DNA of 38,074 bases from an uncultured Bacilli bacterium (GTDB taxonomy: Bacteria > Bacillota_I > Bacilli_A > RFN20 > CAG-826). The position numbers and the translations under genes were made by a program. The notes under the pieces are model-generated. The model was not told the origin of the DNA. It saw only the letters and a program-made list of their open reading frames with translations, and made no database searches. Shown piece after piece: positions 34,854-38,074 of the stretch. Every line of letters starts with the position of its first letter. Position 1 is the first letter of the stretch. Location of the stretch: contig CAJOLV010000020.1 in NCBI GenBank assembly GCA_905235515.1, forward strand, positions 1 through 38,074. Reading direction: 5' to 3'.

Positions 34854-36251
34854 ATGGAACTAGTAGCGGCAATTGGGTTGGAAATACATGTTCAGATGAA
34901 CACCAAGAGCAAGATGTTTTCTACTGCTCCAGTTGGTTTTGGTGGCCAACCAAATACTCGTGTTGCTCTTTTAGATATGGCATTTCCTGGTGCGATGCCA
35001 GTAGTGAATAAGGAAGCTGTTATAAACGCTATTAGAGTGTGCCATGCCTTAAATATGACAATCGATAATGAATTATGGTTTGACCGTAAAAACTATTTTT
35101 ATAGTGATTTGGCTAAAGGCTATCAAATATCACAGCACAAAAGACCAATTGGTAAAAATGGATATTTAGATATTAATGGTAAACGTATAATAGTGGATAA
35201 ACTTCAGATAGAAGAAGATACTTGCAAACAATTACATTTAAAAGATTGTTCATTGCTCGATTATAATCGCTCAGGAATTCCTCTTCTCGAAATAGTGTCA
35301 AAACCAGAAATCACTACTGGAGAAGAAGCGATGAGATATGTTGAAAAGATTAAATCAATTGTCTCATTTCTCGGTGTTTCAAATGGAAAGATGGAAGAAG
35401 GATCTCTTCGTTGTGATGTTAATATTTCTCTTAAAGAGAAAGACAGTGAAATCTTAGGTGCAAAAGTAGAGATTAAAAATCTCAACACATTATCAAATAT
35501 CAAAAGAGCTGTTGAATATGAAATAAATCGTCAAAAAGAAATTTTGCTTAATGGTGGTCATATTGAACAAGACACCAGGAGATTTAATGAACAAACTAAA
35601 AAGACAATGAAAATGCGCTTAAAAACAGACTCAGTAGACTATAAGTTTTTCATAGAGCCAAATCTCCCTCCAGTTAAATTGAGTGAACAATTCATCAATG
35701 ATGCGATTAAAACATCACCCGAATTAGCAGAGCAAAAATACGAAAGATATTTAAAACTTGGTTTAAGCAAATATGATTCAACATTATTAACAAACGACAA
35801 AGAGATATCTGATTATTACGATGAAACTATTTCTTATGGTGTTAGTCCTAAGCTAGTCGCTAACTGGGTTAACGTTGATATACAGACCATTCTTAAAAAG
35901 AATAATATTTTAATTAGTGATTTTAGTATTAGACCAGATAGATTGTCTTCTTTAATCAAATTGATTGAAACTAACCAAATCACAAATAAACAAGGAAGAG
36001 AAATATTCTCTCATATGTTAAAATGTTCAAAGGGTCCAAAAGACTTTGTTACACATCATGAATTAACCAATGATGATGAACTCAAAATCTTAATTGATAA
36101 CTTAATCAATGATAGAATTGTGAAAGATTATCAAAATGGTAAAGATAAAGTAGTGGGCTATATAGTTGGTCAAATCTTAAAAGCCACACAAGGGAAAGTA
36201 AATCCAAGTAAAGTCAATAAAATGGTTCTAGAAGAACTAAAAAGGAGATAG
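34854..36251 (+). CDS. gatB: Asp/Glu-tRNA amidotransferase subunit B
   Basis: A 465-residue GatB, the kinase and transamidase subunit that phosphorylates the Glu on tRNA-Gln and adds ammonia. The cradle domain begins IGLEIHVQMNTKSKMFSTAP and has DRKNYFYSDLAKGYQISQHK (about 79-98) and ERP/EDTCKQLH-type ATP-binding text IEEDTCKQLHL, then EIVSKPEITTGEEAMRYVEK, GSLRCDVNISL and EIKNLNTLSNIKRAVEYE. A YqeY-like C-terminal tail (about 315-465) binds the tRNA elbow. The length is normal. GAGG in the gatA end serves its start. It is separated by four bases from galE. Confidence 0.96.
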   Translation: MELVAAIGLEIHVQMNTKSKMFSTAPVGFGGQPNTRVALLDMAFPGAMPVVNKEAVINAIRVCHALNMTIDNELWFDRKNYFYSDLAKGYQISQHKRPIGKNGYLDINGKRIIVDKLQIEEDTCKQLHLKDCSLLDYNRSGIPLLEIVSKPEITTGEEAMRYVEKIKSIVSFLGVSNGKMEEGSLRCDVNISLKEKDSEILGAKVEIKNLNTLSNIKRAVEYEINRQKEILLNGGHIEQDTRRFNEQTKKTMKMRLKTDSVDYKFFIEPNLPPVKLSEQFINDAIKTSPELAEQKYERYLKLGLSKYDSTLLTNDKEISDYYDETISYGVSPKLVANWVNVDIQTILKKNNILISDFSIRPDRLSSLIKLIETNQITNKQGREIFSHMLKCSKGPKDFVTHHELTNDDELKILIDNLINDRIVKDYQNGKDKVVGYIVGQILKATQGKVNPSKVNKMVLEELKRR

Positions 36252-36255
36252 CAAA

Positions 36256-37272
36256 ATGGCGGTATTAGTAACAGGTGGAACAGGGTATATCGGTTCCCAC
36301 ACAGTAGTGGATTTATTGAATAATGGATACGATGTTGTAATCGTTGATAATTATGTTAATTCCAAACCCGAAGTTTTAAATAGAATTTTCAAAATTACTG
36401 ACAAAAAGCCAAGATTTTACGAGATTTCTGTGCAAGATGAAGAAAAAATGAGTGAAGTTTTTGAAAAAGAAAATATCACTGATGTCATCCATTTTGCAGG
36501 CTTAAAAAGTGTTGCGGAATCAGTCGCTAAACCACAATTATATTTTGATAATAATGTCGGAAGCAGTAAGGTTCTTCTTAAACTCATGAACAAATATGGA
36601 GTAAAAAATCTAGTCTTCTCCTCTAGCGCGACAGTGTATGGTGTCCCAGACCATGTACCATTAAAAGAAACCGATAAAGTGGGTGGATGCACAAACCCAT
36701 ATGGTCAAACCAAATTAGACATTGAATATCTTTTAAAAGATTATGCAAAAGAACACAAAGATGCTAATATTGCTATCTTAAGATATTTTAATCCTATCGG
36801 CGCTCATTCTTCTGGTTTAATTGGTGAAGACCCACAAGGTATCCCAAATAACTTAATGCCATATATCACTCAAGTTGCAGTAGGTAAAAGAGACCATTTA
36901 AATGTTTATGGCAACGACTATAAAACAGTAGATGGAACTGGTGTAAGAGATTATATCCATGTTGTTGATTTAGCAAGAGGTCATTTATGTGCTTTAAAGA
37001 AGTTAGAACAAAAACCAGGCTTAGTCATTTATAACTTAGGTACCGGTAAAGGCACTAGTGTTTTAGAATTAGTTCACGCTTTTGAAAAAGCCAACAACAT
37101 TAAAATTAACTATGTTATTTGTGAACGTCGTCCAGGCGATGTTGATGAAAACTACGCTGATTGTCATAAAGCATATGAAGAAATGGGCTTTAAGACAAAA
37201 CTAGATATAGTCGATGCTTGTAGAGATTCTTGGCATTGGCAAAAGAATAATCCAAATGGATATGGCGACTAA
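36256..37272 (+). CDS. galE: UDP-glucose 4-epimerase
   Basis: A 338-residue short-chain dehydrogenase/epimerase. The NAD-binding loop GGTGYIGSH is at 7-15, and the catalytic Ser/Thr and Tyr-x3-Lys are in FSSSATVYG (about 118-126) and NPYGQTKLDIEY (about 148-159). VIHFAGLKSVAESV, LRYFNPIGAH and GTGVRDYIHVVDLARGH identify the GalE subfamily. It interconverts UDP-glucose and UDP-galactose, supplying donors for the glycosyltransferases of the surface cluster, and may also link to alpha-glucan use. It has AAAAAGGAG before its ATG and is the last gene of the pcrA-ligA-gatCAB unit, an unusual neighbour for those genes. Confidence 0.95.
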   Translation: MAVLVTGGTGYIGSHTVVDLLNNGYDVVIVDNYVNSKPEVLNRIFKITDKKPRFYEISVQDEEKMSEVFEKENITDVIHFAGLKSVAESVAKPQLYFDNNVGSSKVLLKLMNKYGVKNLVFSSSATVYGVPDHVPLKETDKVGGCTNPYGQTKLDIEYLLKDYAKEHKDANIAILRYFNPIGAHSSGLIGEDPQGIPNNLMPYITQVAVGKRDHLNVYGNDYKTVDGTGVRDYIHVVDLARGHLCALKKLEQKPGLVIYNLGTGKGTSVLELVHAFEKANNIKINYVICERRPGDVDENYADCHKAYEEMGFKTKLDIVDACRDSWHWQKNNPNGYGD

Positions 37273-37284
37273 CCTAGTCGTTAT

Positions 37285-37361
37285 GCGCTCGTAACTCAGC
37301 TGGATAGAGTACCAACCTCCTAAGTTGGGAGTCGGACGTTCAAATCGTCTCGAGCGCGCCA
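37285..37361 (+). tRNA. tRNA-Arg (anticodon CCT)
   Basis: A 77-base cloverleaf. The acceptor stem GCGCTCG pairs with CGAGCGC, followed by G and an encoded CCA. The anticodon stem is CCAAC / GTTGG with loop CTCCTAA, anticodon CCT, reading the arginine codon AGG. The D-arm (AACTCAGCTGGATAGAGT) and T-loop (GTTCAAATC) are normal. It starts 12 bases after the galE stop, probably on the same transcript. Confidence 0.96.
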
Positions 37362-37373
37362 TAACTTAAAAAT

Positions 37374-37403
37374 AAGGATTTTGCACCACAAAGTCCTTTT
37401 TTT
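37374..37403 (+). terminator. Terminator after tRNA-Arg
   Basis: AAGGATTTT (37374-37382) pairs over nine positions with AAAGTCCTT (37390-37398), seven-base loop, followed by a run of T to 37403. It ends the long pcrA-to-tRNA transcription unit. Confidence 0.85.
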
Positions 37404-37435
37404 CTGCCATTTTTGGCTGATTTTTACCATTATGA

Positions 37436-37714
37436 GTGTATTTTTTGATGAATTTCACAAAAGCTGAAATTTCTGAGGGATACAAATTAAGAATGATTAA
37501 ATTCGCCAGAATAAGCACTTCTCCTCGGGGTCGTTTCATGATAGAATTTAAAAAAATCAGATGTTGTCGTGAAAAAGATTCATTTATTGTTTTAGATGAT
37601 CCATCAGCAAGTCTCGATGCTGAAAAGATTGAAAATGTGAAAGAGCTTATTAAAGATTTATCCAAAAAATGGCAGATTATTTATTTCACCTGTCATGAAA
37701 GTAGAAAATTATAG
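37436..37714 (+). pseudogene. Remnant of an ABC/SMC-type ATPase (YhaN-like C-terminal piece)
   Basis: The last third reads DSFIVLDDPSASLDAEKIEN ... DLSKKWQIIYFTCHESR. That is the Walker B, D-loop and H-loop (LDDPxxxLD ... IYFTCH) of YhaN/SbcC-like ATPases. In front of it there should be a signature helix and hundreds of residues of coiled coil and P-loop; instead there is a short scrambled stretch (ISEGYKLRMIKFARISTS) that hints at the signature region with deletions or frameshifts. No ribosome binding site precedes it. A dead fragment is the best reading. It lies between a tRNA gene and a transporter, a common spot for insertion and decay. Confidence 0.6.
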
Positions 37715-37723
37715 GTTTAGAAA

Positions 37724-38074
37724 ATGAAAGAGAAATGGTCAAGTAGAGTAGCGTTTATTCTAGCGTCCATTGGATCGGCAGTTGGGCTTGGCAATGCCTG
37801 GCGCTTTCCAGGAATGTGTGCGAAATATGGTGGTGGTGCCTTTCTTATCGCTTATATTTTGTGCATGGTCATCTTAGCGCTTCCTGTCCTCATGAGTGAA
37901 ATTGCGATTGGAAGAAAGACAGGCGCGAGCGCACCTAAAGCATTTAGATCAATGAACAAGAAAGGTGAAGCCATTGGTTGGTGTGGAATAGCTACTTCTT
38001 TAGTAATTCTTTGTTATTATGCGGTTGTTTTTGCCTGGTGCATTATTATGTGCGTTCTTTCTTTCCGCTTTGCC
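37724..38074 (+). CDS. Sodium-dependent transporter of the NSS (SLC6/LeuT) family, partial
   Basis: The first 117 residues of a transporter whose 3' end lies outside the window. MKEKWSSRVAFILASIGSAV followed by GLGNAWRFPGMCAKYGGGAF is the first helix of NSS symporters, including the unwound Gly-Leu-Gly-Asn sodium and substrate site. PVLMSEIAIGRKTGASAPKA is the conserved end of helix 2. These carriers import amino acids or related solutes with sodium. There is no clear ribosome binding site; AGG lies twelve bases upstream. The particular substrate cannot be read from the visible portion. Confidence 0.93.
   Translation, partial: MKEKWSSRVAFILASIGSAVGLGNAWRFPGMCAKYGGGAFLIAYILCMVILALPVLMSEIAIGRKTGASAPKAFRSMNKKGEAIGWCGIATSLVILCYYAVVFAWCIIMCVLSFRFA

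Overview
The window looks like a chromosome segment of a low-GC (roughly one third G+C) wall-poor or Mollicutes-like member of the Bacilli, probably an uncultured gut lineage. The evidence is AT-rich genes with TGA read as stop, a full tmRNA, the GatCAB plus AsnRS translation set, TPP and c-di-GMP riboswitches, and exported proteins with an AWF motif after the N-terminal membrane segment. No taxon is proved by the sequence alone.

Layout: (1) 1-2150: a tail of unknown sequence, a minus-strand membrane protein, the tmRNA gene ssrA, and behind its 3' end a scrap of a decayed IS200-type transposase and a helix-turn-helix stub. (2) 2157-4932: an intracellular GH13 glycosidase and a nine-helix membrane protein. 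(3) 5007-9770: two c-di-GMP-I riboswitches. The first is worn and sits on a broken gene. The second looks intact and controls a two-gene operon for AWF-motif exported proteins, one of them 1043 residues long. (4) 9870-18406: a surface polysaccharide cluster with a small acidic protein, Wzy-like polymerase, lipoprotein, ATP-grasp protein, flippase and three glycosyltransferases. (5) 18451-20311: ung, and a TPP-controlled thiamine transporter ThiT with an unusual C-terminal membrane extension. (6) 20400-26063: an operon with a DUF402 phosphatase and tsaE-tsaB-rimI-tsaD (t6A tRNA modification), then asnS and a 44-residue membrane peptide. (7) 26100-28810: a minus-strand operon of three membrane proteins, one frameshifted, diverging from a thioredoxin-like lipoprotein. 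(8) 28832-37272: pcrA-ligA-gatC-gatA-gatB-galE, a compact DNA-repair and Gln-tRNA amidation operon. (9) 37285-38074: tRNA-Arg(CCT), an ATPase relic, and the start of a sodium-dependent NSS transporter cut by the window edge.

Two themes stand out. First, c-di-GMP riboswitches sit in front of AWF-motif surface proteins, next to a polysaccharide export cluster, which suggests second-messenger control of a cell-surface matrix. Second, several operon-leading genes have a TATAAT-like box exactly 6-7 bases before the start codon and no Shine-Dalgarno sequence, so they appear to be transcribed as leaderless mRNAs, while operon-internal genes usually carry GGAG-type ribosome binding sites.
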